From Pseudomonadales bacterium (lineage in GTDB: Bacteria; Pseudomonadota; Gammaproteobacteria; Pseudomonadales; Azotimanducaceae), in NCBI GenBank assembly GCA_022448085.1, contig JAKUTH010000024.1, positions 1 to 39,039 on the forward strand: 39,039 nucleotides of DNA. Direction: 5' to 3'. Below the pieces are notes generated by a model. That model searched no databases, was not told the origin of the DNA, and saw only the letters and a list, made by a program, of their open reading frames with translations. The translations under genes were made by a program, and so were the position numbers. Positions 16,114-23,841 of this stretch are shown here, piece after piece; the stretch's first letter is position 1; the number at the start of each line of letters is the position of its first letter.

Positions 16114-16467
16114 CTAATCGAGGAGCGCTAGGACTTTTTCCGAGGGTCGCCCAATGACCGCTTGTCCGCCCCGGGTGATGATGGGTCGCTGCATCAGTTT
16201 GGGGTGTTCGAGAAGAATATTGACTACTGCCTCTTTCGACGTGTAGTCATCGGCGTTAAGCCCAAGTTCGGTAAAGCTTTTGTCCTTACGAACCATTTCT
16301 TGGGGACTTTCCGGTACAAGATCGACGATTCGCCCAAGATCTTCGCGGCTCAGCGGCGTTTTGAGGTATTCAATGACATCGAACTCGACGTCGCGCTCGC
16401 GCAATATGTCGATTGCGCCGCGTGATTTCCCTCAACCGGGGTTGTGGTACAGCAGAATTTTTTCCAT
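16114..16467 (-). CDS. arsC: ArsC-family arsenate reductase, predicted selenoprotein (Sec at codon 12 by in-frame TGA)
   Basis: Read from ATG 16467, the frame gives MEKILLYHNPG, then TGA at 16434-16432, then GKSRGAIDILRERDVEFD, and continues to a TAG at 16114: 117 codons, the normal ArsC length. E. coli-type ArsC has YHNPACGTSR with catalytic Cys12, so the TGA is exactly that codon. The three substrate-binding Arg positions remain, in MVRKDKSFTELGL, MQRPIIT and IGRPSEKVL. Immediately after the TGA is a SECIS-like hairpin. I infer selenocysteine in place of Cys; the protein would reduce arsenate, or a related oxidised thiol, with glutaredoxin/glutathione. A start at TTG 16404 would give a 96-residue product without an active site and is unlikely. 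An AGGG site precedes the ATG. The gene stands alone, divergent from the P450 gene, with no other ars genes nearby. The alternative is a nonsense mutation. Confidence 0.85.
16392..16422 (-). promoter_or_regulatory. Bacterial SECIS-like element in arsC
   Basis: On the minus strand, 13 bases after the TGA, GCGCAAT (16418-16412) pairs perfectly with ATTGCGC (16405-16399) around the 6-base loop CGACAT, which has G at its second position. The apical loop starts 20 bases after the TGA. A lower stem, CGCG (16422-16419) with CGCG (16395-16392), extends it past a 3-base bulge. Known bacterial SECIS elements have a short apical loop with a G among its first two bases, a stem of at least 4 bp, and lie roughly 16-37 bases after UGA. 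All three conditions are met, so this should recruit SelB with Sec-tRNA. Confidence 0.75.
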
Positions 16468-16530
16468 GTCGTTAGCCCTGTGCTACTCGACCAGTATAGC
16501 TTGGCCGACATCGGGTCACACGAAGCTTCT

Positions 16531-16536
16531 TATAAT
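16531..16536 (+). promoter_or_regulatory. Candidate -10 box upstream of the P450 operon
   Basis: TATAAT, a perfect sigma-70 -10 hexamer, lies 44 bp before the P450 ATG, in the 112-bp divergent region shared with arsC. No good -35 is visible at 16-18 bp spacing, so an activator may be needed. The AT-rich block could also serve the minus strand. Confidence 0.4.
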
Positions 16537-16579
16537 TAAGTGCGCTACAGTCGCGTCGGAGAAATAAGGTGAGGGAGCG

Positions 16580-17836
16580 ATGAGCGAGACAGAGCAACGC
16601 ATTGAGATACCGGATCCCTACTCGATTGCGCTTGATGAGATCGACGTCATGGATCCGCGGCTGTTTCATGAAGACAAACACTGGCGATATTTTGAGCGGT
16701 TACGCCAGGAAGACCCTGTTCATCTCTCTGAGCATGAGCGAACCGGCCGCTTCTGGTCGATTACGAAATTCGACGACATTATGGCGATTGACACCAACCA
16801 TCGCCTATTTTCTTCTGCCCACGGCATCGCGTTGGGGCCACGCGTGGACTTGAATTCGCACGCCGAACCAAGCGCCTTCAATATGTTTATCTCAACAGAT
16901 CCACCGAAACACGACGAGCAGCGAGCGACGGTATCCGCCGTGGTCGCACCTCCGAATCTCAAGCTACTTGAATCCACTATTCGGGAACGGGCTGGAGCGA
17001 TTCTGGATGCGTTGCCCGTCGGCGAAACATTTGATTGGGTCGACACCGTTTCCATCGAGCTGACCACCCAAATGCTAGCAACCTTATTCGATTTCCCGTT
17101 TGAGGATCGACGAAAGCTGACGCGCTGGTCCGATGTTGTGACTGCAGGGCAGGAAGAAGGCATCGTCGAGTCAAGGGAAGAAGGTCGCCAAGAGATGCTC
17201 TCTTGTTTGGAGTATTTCACCCGGTTGTGGCATGAACGTGTTGGAAAGCCAGGCAACGATTTGGTATCGATGCTTGCCAATGGTGAGGCCACCCGAGATA
17301 TGCAGCCGTACGAGTTTCTCGGCAATCTTTTGCTGTTGATCGTCGGAGGCAATGACACGACGCGAAACTCCATCACAGGTGGAGTGCTGGCCCTCAACGA
17401 AAATCCGTTCGAGTACGAGAAACTCAGGGCCGACCATGGGCTCGTACCGAATATGGTTTCTGAAATTATTCGTTGGCAATCGCCGATTGCCTATATGCGA
17501 CGTACCGCGAACGAAGATTGTGAGGTCCGCGATAAACAAATCTTGAAAGGTGACCAACTCTTGATGTGGTACATATCGGGGAATCGAGACGAAGACTTCA
17601 TTCCGAACGCGAATCAATTTCAAGTCGATCGACCCAACGCGCGCCATCATCTTGCATTTGGTTTTGGCATTCACCGTTGCATGGGTAATCGAATGGCGGA
17701 AATGCAATTGCGAGTGCTATGGGAAGAAATCATGAAGCGTTTCGAAACGATAGAGGTCGTCGGCGAGGCCCGCCGAAACTATTCAACCTTTATCCACGGT
17801 TTCCGTGAACTACCCGTTCGAGTCCACGCACTTTGA
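16580..17836 (+). CDS. Cytochrome P450, CYP153-like
   Basis: A 418-residue soluble bacterial P450. It has the I-helix [18 protein letters not shown], where Asn-Asp-Thr-Thr replaces the usual Gly-x-Asp-Thr-Thr start. The K-helix ExxR is SEIIRW, followed by [12 protein letters not shown], and the heme-thiolate loop is [18 protein letters not shown] with Cys367. MWYxSGNRD and [15 protein letters not shown] are hallmarks of the CYP153/CYP125-neighbouring bacterial clade that hydroxylates alkane or terpenoid termini. ATG 16580 follows GGTGAGGGAG. There is no ferredoxin or ferredoxin reductase gene nearby, so electrons must come from partners elsewhere. The next gene overlaps its stop. Substrate is inferred only as a hydrophobic chain or isoprenoid. 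Confidence 0.9.
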   Translation: MSETEQRIEIPDPYSIALDEIDVMDPRLFHEDKHWRYFERLRQEDPVHLSEHERTGRFWSITKFDDIMAIDTNHRLFSSAHGIALGPRVDLNSHAEPSAFNMFISTDPPKHDEQRATVSAVVAPPNLKLLESTIRERAGAILDALPVGETFDWVDTVSIELTTQMLATLFDFPFEDRRKLTRWSDVVTAGQEEGIVESREEGRQEMLSCLEYFTRLWHERVGKPGNDLVSMLANGEATRDMQPYEFLGNLLLLIVGGNDTTRNSITGGVLALNENPFEYEKLRADHGLVPNMVSEIIRWQSPIAYMRRTANEDCEVRDKQILKGDQLLMWYISGNRDEDFIPNANQFQVDRPNARHHLAFGFGIHRCMGNRMAEMQLRVLWEEIMKRFETIEVVGEARRNYSTFIHGFRELPVRVHAL

Positions 17837-18831
17837 CGAACTTTTCGGTTCTTGATCTCGCCCCCATCGTGGAGGGGAGTAACGCTGGACGGGCACTTGC
17901 AAACACCGTTGACCTGGCGCGTCATGCCGAGGCCTGGGGATTCACGCGCTACTGGCTGGCGGAGCACCATAACATGCAGGGTATTGCGAGTTCGGCGACC
18001 GCCGTTGTGATCGGCCACGTTGCCCAGGGGACGCGCTCGATTCGGGTCGGATCGGGTGGGATTATGCTACCCAACCACGCTCCGCTGGTGATTGCTGAGC
18101 AATTCGGTACGCTTGAGGCGTTGTTTCCGGGACGAATTGACCTCGGTCTTGGTCGAGCCCCGGGTACCGATCAGCAGACGTCAATGGCTCTGCGCCGGAC
18201 CCTCCAAGGCGATATTGACGAATTTCCGCGCGACGTGATGGAGCTCAAGCACTACCTCGCCCCGCCGAAAGAGAATCAACGGGTACACGCCGTGCCAGGC
18301 GGCGGTGCCCAGGTACCGATATGGATACTCGGGTCGAGCCTCTACGGCGCTCAACTGGCGGCATTGCTTGGGCTGCCATTCGCATTCGCATCTCACTTCG
18401 CGCCCGCCGCAATGATGCAGGCTATCGATATCTATCGGTCGCGGTTCGAACCGTCGGAGCAGCAAGAACGTCCTCTCGTCATGCTTGGGTTCAACGTTTG
18501 TGCAGCTGAAACAGATGACGAAGCACGGTTTCTGCGAACTTCTGCGATCCAATCCTTTCTCAAGTTGCGCAGCGGGACTCCCGGTCGCTTACCCCCGCCA
18601 GTGGATGATCTTGAATTGACGTCCGTGCAACAGAAAATGCTTGATGAGATGCGCAGTGCTTCAGCCGTCGGTTCTGCCGAAACCGTTGCCAAGGAGATCG
18701 ATCACTTTCTTTTAAAGACAGGTGCGGACGAACTGATTGTTTCGTGTCAAATCTACGAGCACCCGAAACGATTGCGCTCCTATGAGATTGTTTCTGAGGT
18801 GACGGGGTTGCAGACAAACGCGGCCGCGTAA
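17833..18831 (+). CDS. Luciferase-like flavin oxidoreductase (LLM class, YhbW/MsnO8 type)
   Basis: A 332-residue LLM-family TIM-barrel protein that uses FMNH2. The N-terminus, LDLAPIVEG, leads to [20 protein letters not shown], then [27 protein letters not shown] split over two strands, and [11 protein letters not shown]. This set defines the YhbW/MsnO8 subgroup. No ATG is available near the N-terminus. TTG 17833 overlaps the P450 stop as TTGA, so reinitiation by the same ribosomes is likely. It may oxidise the P450 product, for example an aldehyde, as bacterial luciferase does, but this is inference. Confidence 0.87.
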   Translation: MTNFSVLDLAPIVEGSNAGRALANTVDLARHAEAWGFTRYWLAEHHNMQGIASSATAVVIGHVAQGTRSIRVGSGGIMLPNHAPLVIAEQFGTLEALFPGRIDLGLGRAPGTDQQTSMALRRTLQGDIDEFPRDVMELKHYLAPPKENQRVHAVPGGGAQVPIWILGSSLYGAQLAALLGLPFAFASHFAPAAMMQAIDIYRSRFEPSEQQERPLVMLGFNVCAAETDDEARFLRTSAIQSFLKLRSGTPGRLPPPVDDLELTSVQQKMLDEMRSASAVGSAETVAKEIDHFLLKTGADELIVSCQIYEHPKRLRSYEIVSEVTGLQTNAAA

Positions 18832-18841
18832 GGAGCTGCCG

Positions 18842-18857
18842 CTGACGAAATCGTCAG
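18842..18857 (+). terminator. Short hairpin after the P450-LLM pair
   Basis: CTGACG (18842-18847) pairs with CGTCAG (18852-18857) across AAAT. It lies 10 bases after the LLM stop and 45 bases before the aldolase ATG. No T-run follows directly, so termination is doubtful. It may mark the end of the P450-LLM transcript or a processing site. Confidence 0.3.
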
Positions 18858-18902
18858 AACGTAGGTGTATCGCTTTTCTCACGCTAGAATGAGGGTGCTC
18901 TT

Positions 18903-19811
18903 ATGGCGGTTAACACGGCGGAAAGGATGAGCGAACAGATTGAACGTATGGGTCGAGGGTCGGGGTTTATCGCCGCGCTTGATCAAAGTGGCGGAAGTAC
19001 GCCTAAGGCACTGCAGTTATACGGCGTCGATGATTCTGCGTATAGCTCGGATGACGAGATGTTTGACACGGTGCACGCGATGCGGACCCGCATCATGACG
19101 GACTCGCGGTTCACTGGGACCCATGTACTGGGTGCGATCCTGTTTCAAAACACCCTAGACCGAGAGGTTTTGGGTCAACCGACTAGTCAGTATCTGTGGC
19201 GGGAAAAGCAAATTGTCCCGTTTTTGAAAGTGGATTATGGGATGGGCGACCTGGCCGATGGTGTGCAAATCATGAAGCCGATTCCTGATCTGGACGAGAG
19301 GCTGATTCGGGCGAAATCTCTCGATGTGTTTGGTACCAAGATGCGATCGGTCATTAAAGAAGCTAACGGCGGTGGTATTGAGAAAGTAGTCGCCCAACAA
19401 TTCGAATTTGGAGCGAATATTCTTGCACATGGAATGGTGCCTATTATCGAGCCCGAGGTCGACATCCATGCGATCGATAAGCAGGATTGCGAAAACCTCT
19501 TACGGGACAATTTACGAGTGCAGCTTGCGGGCTTGGACGGTGATCTTCCCGTGATCTTCAAACTGACCCTCCCTGAGACTGATAATTTTTATCAGGAATT
19601 CTGCGAGCATCCCAAAGTTTTACGAGTTGTCGCGCTTTCGGGGGGTTATTCTCGAGAAGAATCGAATAATAAATTGTCTAATAATCAAGGAGTTATAGCT
19701 AGTTTCTCTCGAGCTCTCACAGAAGGGTTGCAAGCCGGGCAAACTGTCGCGGACTTTTCGGCGATGCTGGGTTCGACGGTCGAGAGTATCGCCGCAGCGT
19801 CCGCCACTTGA
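18903..19811 (+). CDS. fda: Class I fructose-bisphosphate aldolase (bacterial short type)
   Basis: A 302-residue class I (Schiff-base) aldolase that splits fructose 1,6-bisphosphate to dihydroxyacetone phosphate and glyceraldehyde 3-phosphate in the cytoplasm. It matches the short bacterial branch: GFIAALDQSGGSTPKAL near the N-terminus, then FLKVDYGM, then IIEPEVDI, and the PVIFKLTLPE strand carrying the Lys that forms the imine. A GYSREESN phosphate-binding segment follows. ATG 18903 is preceded by GAGGGT. Unlike its neighbours it belongs to central metabolism; its link to the P450 operon may only be positional. It is convergent with the SDR at 19851 with only 39 bp between. Confidence 0.9.
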   Translation: MAVNTAERMSEQIERMGRGSGFIAALDQSGGSTPKALQLYGVDDSAYSSDDEMFDTVHAMRTRIMTDSRFTGTHVLGAILFQNTLDREVLGQPTSQYLWREKQIVPFLKVDYGMGDLADGVQIMKPIPDLDERLIRAKSLDVFGTKMRSVIKEANGGGIEKVVAQQFEFGANILAHGMVPIIEPEVDIHAIDKQDCENLLRDNLRVQLAGLDGDLPVIFKLTLPETDNFYQEFCEHPKVLRVVALSGGYSREESNNKLSNNQGVIASFSRALTEGLQAGQTVADFSAMLGSTVESIAAASAT

Positions 19812-19850
19812 GCTGTTGCTTTGGGCGAGATTTTTCCTCTACAACGAGTT

Positions 19851-20648
19851 TTACGAGACAGCCACGGCACCGCCATCGCAAGTGATCGTCTCACCGACGG
19901 TATAAGCGCCAGCCCGCGAACTAAGGAATATGGCGAGGCCGGCGATGTCTTCCATTGTGCCGACCCGGCCCCTTGGATTATTTCGACCAACGCTGTCCCA
20001 ATCCGCCCCTTCGACCTTGCCGCCGAAGCCGACACCAGCGCTCAACATCCATGAGGGGAAGGGACCAGGAGCGATAGCGTTGACGATGATGTTTTCTTTC
20101 ACCAAATGCGCGGCCATTTGTCGGGTGAGATGATGGACCGCAGCCTTCGCAGCACCGTAGGAGAAGTTATCGAAAACGGGTGTTTTAATGCCGTCGACCG
20201 ATCCGATATTGATTACGCGGGCGGGATCTTCGGGGGTCGCAGATTGACGCAATAGCGGCAACATCTTCTGGGTGAGAAAAAAAATACCTTTGACGTTTGT
20301 ATCCATTACTTTGTCCCACCCGCTTTCAGGAAATTCGTCGATGGGCGCACCCCAGGTGGATCCGGCGTTGTTGACCAGTATATCGAGTCGTTCCTCGCGC
20401 TTGGCGATCTCGTTATAAACGTTTTCGATGCCGCCAAGGTCGGAGATATCACCGGGTACCGAAACGCAATCGCCACCGTGTGTATTTGCAAGTCGAGCTG
20501 CAGTTTCGTCGCAAACGTCGGCTTTACGAGAGTTGATGTAGACGCGAGCTCCGTTGATGAGGAACCCTGCGGCAATCATCTCGCCAATTCCTCGAGAACC
20601 GCCGGTAACCAGAGCAGTCTTGCCTTCAATCGAGAACCAGTTCGACAT
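19851..20648 (-). CDS. Short-chain dehydrogenase/reductase (RhlG/FabG-like)
   Basis: A 265-residue SDR. It has the cofactor loop TGGSRGIGEMIA near residue 15, LVNNAGSTWG near 91, Ser in NIGSVDG near 147, catalytic Tyr and Lys in FSYGAAKAAVHHL, and the tail TCDGGAV. The sequence ANTHGGDCVSVPGDISD and the PSWML segment after the PG motif are close to RhlG-type beta-ketoacyl reductases. ATG 20648 has a GGGGGA site. It reads away from the DUF35/leuS unit; the shared upstream region carries a strong inverted repeat that may be an operator. It probably interconverts a 3-keto and 3-hydroxy acyl compound. Confidence 0.88.
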   Translation of the reverse strand: MSNWFSIEGKTALVTGGSRGIGEMIAAGFLINGARVYINSRKADVCDETAARLANTHGGDCVSVPGDISDLGGIENVYNEIAKREERLDILVNNAGSTWGAPIDEFPESGWDKVMDTNVKGIFFLTQKMLPLLRQSATPEDPARVINIGSVDGIKTPVFDNFSYGAAKAAVHHLTRQMAAHLVKENIIVNAIAPGPFPSWMLSAGVGFGGKVEGADWDSVGRNNPRGRVGTMEDIAGLAIFLSSRAGAYTVGETITCDGGAVAVS

Positions 20649-20713
20649 AACTATCCCCCAAAGGGAGCCATCATAACGACCGCAGCATGGGTATTGGTAA
20701 TCGCATATATGAA

Positions 20714-20758
20714 ACTGATCAACCGAGTGTGCTCTCGTGGTTGATCAGAAATTGATCA
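20714..20758. promoter_or_regulatory. Inverted repeat CTGATCAACC...GGTTGATCAG plus a third TTGATCAA box (candidate operator)
   Basis: Two perfect 10-bp arms (20714-20723 and 20738-20747) are separated by 14 bp. A third palindromic TTGATCAA follows at 20751-20758. All lie in the 188-bp divergent region between the SDR (-) and the DUF35 gene (+). Repetition of one core suggests cooperative binding by a dimeric repressor or activator. A transcribed hairpin is the alternative. Confidence 0.5.
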
Positions 20759-20836
20759 AAGACGAAGGGTTGCAAATACGTGAGTTGGCAACAGCTTGCG
20801 TTTAGAATCGCGGTTCACTCGCCACGAGGCGCGATA

Positions 20837-21253
20837 ATGAGCGAATACCGGAAACCAATACCTCGTCCAACACCAGAGACTCGGTTCTTTTGGGATGGAT
20901 GCAAGGAGGGCAAACTGCTTTTGCAGCGATGCAAAGAGACCGGGAAAGCGTACTTTCCGCCCAGGCCCTTCAGCCCTTATACCGGGTCAACCGACGTGGA
21001 GATTTTTGAAGCGTCGGGAAAGGGCCGGCTATACAGCTACGTCATCAATGAACGACCTGCGCGGGGCTTTGAAGATGACGCCCCGTATGCGATAGCAATC
21101 GTGGAGCTCGACGAAGGCGTCCGCATGATGAGCAATATCGTCGATTGCGAGCAGACACCGGAAGCGTTGAAACTCGATATGCCTTTGGAAGTCGTATTTG
21201 ACGAGATCAACGACGATGTCGCATTGCCGAAATTCCGACCTCAAGAAAGCTGA
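20837..21253 (+). CDS. DUF35 / OB-fold acyl-CoA-binding-type protein with a degenerate zinc ribbon
   Basis: A 138-residue DUF35 protein. The N-terminal helix [19 protein letters not shown] leads into the rubredoxin-like ribbon region [15 protein letters not shown], then an OB-fold ([23 protein letters not shown]). Family members usually have four Cys, C-x2-C and PPR-x2-C-P-x-C. Here only the first Cys survives and the second pair reads S and T, so zinc is unlikely to bind. ATG 20837 with GAGG is preferred; an upstream in-frame GTG at 20780 would add 19 atypical residues. These proteins normally assist a thiolase (SCP2-type) as an acyl-CoA shuttle or regulator, yet no thiolase gene is near. 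leuS follows 20 bp later. Confidence 0.85.
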   Translation: MSEYRKPIPRPTPETRFFWDGCKEGKLLLQRCKETGKAYFPPRPFSPYTGSTDVEIFEASGKGRLYSYVINERPARGFEDDAPYAIAIVELDEGVRMMSNIVDCEQTPEALKLDMPLEVVFDEINDDVALPKFRPQES

Positions 21254-21273
21254 GCACAGCGCCGATTCGACTT

Positions 21274-23781
21274 ATGGCCGGATACGACCACCTTACAATC
21301 GAGAAGAAGTGGCAGTCGTATTGGCGCGACAACAATACTTTCTTGACACGGGATGATCGTTCACTCCCCAAGTATTACGTCCTTGATATGTTCCCGTATC
21401 CCAGCGGCGTTGGTTTACATGTAGGCCATCCGAAAGGATTCGTTGCGACGGACGTCATGGCACGAGCCCGCCGGATGATGGGGTATAACGTCTTGCGCGT
21501 CATGGGTTGGGATTCATTCGGATTGCCGAGCGAGCGCCAAGCTGTGCACGAGGGTATTAATCCGCGCGAACTAACAGAACGAAACATCGCGACGTTCAAA
21601 GAACAGTTGACGTCATTGGGGCTCTCGTACGATTGGTCTCGTGAATTCGCTACTTCAGATCCCGAATACTACAAGTGGACGCAGTGGATATTTTTGAAAT
21701 TGTTCGAACGGGGCCTAGCGTACGAGGAAGATGTACCGGTCAACTGGTGTCCGGCGCTCGGAACGGTACTCGCCAACGAGGAGGTTAAGGACGGCGTTTA
21801 CATCGAGACGGGCGACCTGGTGGAACGTCGCTCGATGCGCCAGTGGATGCTTCGTATCACTGAATATGCAGACAAACTTCTCGATGGTCTTGATGATTTA
21901 GATTGGCCGGAAGGCATAAAAGAGTCCCAACGCAATTGGATTGGCCGGTCCGAAGGCGCGGCTGTGTTTTTCCCGATTAAAGGTTCCGACACACGAATCG
22001 AAGTATTTACTACGCGACCGGACACCCTATTTGGATGCACTTATCTTGTCTTAGCACCGGAACACCCATTGGTTTCGTCGGTCGTGGTGTCAGCGCAAGT
22101 GGATACCGTATCGTCGTATTGCAAAGAGGCGGAGCGCCGAAGCGAACGCGATCGGACGGCAGAGGCCGTGGATGATGAAAAAACCGGCGTTTTCACTGGT
22201 TCGTTTTGTATCAATCCTGTTAATGGGAAAGAGGTTCCGATTTGGGTAGCAGATTATGTGCTCGCGACGTACGGCACCGGCGCGCTATACGCGTGCCCGG
22301 CGCACGACGAGCGAGACTATGTGTTCGCGACGCGCTTTGGTCTTCCTATCGTCGAAGTAGTTCAAGGAGGCGACATCAATCGGTCGGCATACACCGGCGA
22401 GGGCGAACACGTCAATTCGGACTTCCTCGACGGTCTGGACATCGCGACGGCGAAACAAACCGTTATCGCTTGGCTCGAGGAGCAAGGATTGGGAAGTGGG
22501 CAAGTAAACTATCGACTACGCGATTGGCTGTTTAGCCGCCAACGATATTGGGGAGAACCCATTCCGGTGGTTCACGCGGAGGACGGCGAGGTCAGGGGCG
22601 TTTCAGAAAACGAACTTCCCGTGACGCTTCCAGAGCTTGATGAATATCGACCGACCGACGACGGTCGGCCACCACTTGCACGAGCGAACGAGTGGGTTGA
22701 GATTGAGGACCCAGAAACGGGTGCTCGATTAGTCCGAGAGACCAACACCATGCCGCAATGGGCGGGATCGTGCTGGTATTACTTACGCTTCATAAACCCG
22801 GACCGAGATGACGTTGCGTGGGATTCAGAAGACGAAAAATACTGGATGCCCGTTGATTTATATGTCGGGGGTGCCGAGCACGCGACATTGCATCTTCTGT
22901 ACGCGAGGTTCTGGCACAGAGTGCTTTATGACATCGGTGTCGTTTCGACACCCGAGCCTTTTCAGGCGCTTTTCAATCAGGGAATGATCCATGCAACCTC
23001 GTATCGCGACGCGCGTGGCAAGTACTACTACGAGAATGAGGTTGAGAATCGCGATGGAGGTTGGCGAACGCTCGAGGACGGACGCACGATCGATGCACGT
23101 CGCGAAAAGATGTCGAAATCCAAATATAACGTGGTCAATCCCGAAGACGTGTGCTGTGAATACGGGGCAGATTCGTTGCGGCTATACGAACTTTTTATGG
23201 GTCCGCTGGAAGATGGGGGCGATTGGGATACGAACGGCGTTGCCGGTTGTCGTCGATTTCTGGATCGAGCCTGGCGGGTTTTCGATGAGGATAAATTAAC
23301 GGACGAAGAGATCGAGGCGTTGGAATTGGAGAGAGTCCTGCACATTGCCATCCGCAACGTGACCGACGCGGTCAACTCGAAACGGTTCAATACCGCGATT
23401 TCCGACATGATGGTTTTTGTAAACGAGGCCACTCGATCGGCGGCAGTTCCAAGAAGTTGGTATGAAGCTTTCGTCGCGATCTTGGCGCCTTTTGCACCGC
23501 ACGTTGCAGAAGAACTTTGGCAGGCATTGGGCCATGAAGATTCCATTACGTATGCACACTGGCCGACATTTGATGAGTCGAAAATCCGTACTAAGACCAT
23601 CGAAATCGCGGTTCAAGTGAATGGCAAACTTCGAGCAACGCTCATCGTGGATGCGGACGCCGTTGCGGAAGATGTCGTTGCCGCGGCTAAGGCTCAACCT
23701 AACGTGCAAAAGTTCATTGACGGCAAGGTGATTCGCAAAGAAATCGTTGTACCGTCGAGGCTCGTGAACCTAGTTGTGTAA
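21274..23781 (+). CDS. leuS: Leucyl-tRNA synthetase
   Basis: An 835-residue class I synthetase that charges tRNA-Leu. The HIGH motif lies in [18 protein letters not shown] near residue 50, the CP1 editing domain includes [13 protein letters not shown] and [16 protein letters not shown], and the catalytic KMSKS is at residues 612-616. A C-terminal domain begins [13 protein letters not shown]. The HIGH region continues [16 protein letters not shown], the variant I associate with Bacteroidetes/Planctomycete-type LeuRS; proteobacterial LeuRS usually has LPYPSGxLHMGHVRNYT. It follows the DUF35 gene by 20 bp with no visible strong ribosome site. The usual proteobacterial neighbours (lptE, holA) are absent. 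The single-copy housekeeping role is highly certain. Confidence 0.96.
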   Translation: MAGYDHLTIEKKWQSYWRDNNTFLTRDDRSLPKYYVLDMFPYPSGVGLHVGHPKGFVATDVMARARRMMGYNVLRVMGWDSFGLPSERQAVHEGINPRELTERNIATFKEQLTSLGLSYDWSREFATSDPEYYKWTQWIFLKLFERGLAYEEDVPVNWCPALGTVLANEEVKDGVYIETGDLVERRSMRQWMLRITEYADKLLDGLDDLDWPEGIKESQRNWIGRSEGAAVFFPIKGSDTRIEVFTTRPDTLFGCTYLVLAPEHPLVSSVVVSAQVDTVSSYCKEAERRSERDRTAEAVDDEKTGVFTGSFCINPVNGKEVPIWVADYVLATYGTGALYACPAHDERDYVFATRFGLPIVEVVQGGDINRSAYTGEGEHVNSDFLDGLDIATAKQTVIAWLEEQGLGSGQVNYRLRDWLFSRQRYWGEPIPVVHAEDGEVRGVSENELPVTLPELDEYRPTDDGRPPLARANEWVEIEDPETGARLVRETNTMPQWAGSCWYYLRFINPDRDDVAWDSEDEKYWMPVDLYVGGAEHATLHLLYARFWHRVLYDIGVVSTPEPFQALFNQGMIHATSYRDARGKYYYENEVENRDGGWRTLEDGRTIDARREKMSKSKYNVVNPEDVCCEYGADSLRLYELFMGPLEDGGDWDTNGVAGCRRFLDRAWRVFDEDKLTDEEIEALELERVLHIAIRNVTDAVNSKRFNTAISDMMVFVNEATRSAAVPRSWYEAFVAILAPFAPHVAEELWQALGHEDSITYAHWPTFDESKIRTKTIEIAVQVNGKLRATLIVDADAVAEDVVAAAKAQPNVQKFIDGKVIRKEIVVPSRLVNLVV

Positions 23782-23841
23782 TTCGTTTAACAGCGGCACG
23801 CGTAACGTACAACGCGGCGACTGCGAGCCGTTGTTACGTCC

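Noticed and set aside
16114-16404. A 96-residue ArsC starting at TTG 16404
   Set aside because: It lacks the whole active-site loop and beta-1. The upstream in-frame codons from ATG 16467 encode a perfect ArsC N-terminus interrupted only by TGA.
16432-16434. TGA as a simple nonsense mutation or sequencing error
   Set aside because: Not excluded, but the exact match to the catalytic Cys and the SECIS-like hairpin 13 bases later make Sec decoding more likely.
20780-20836. DUF35 start at GTG 20780
   Set aside because: It adds 19 residues unlike the family. ATG 20837 has a proper GAGG site and the normal family N-terminus.
23028-23600. 190-codon minus-strand frame inside leuS
   Set aside because: It is fully antisense to conserved LeuRS coding sequence and is Ser-rich without motifs.
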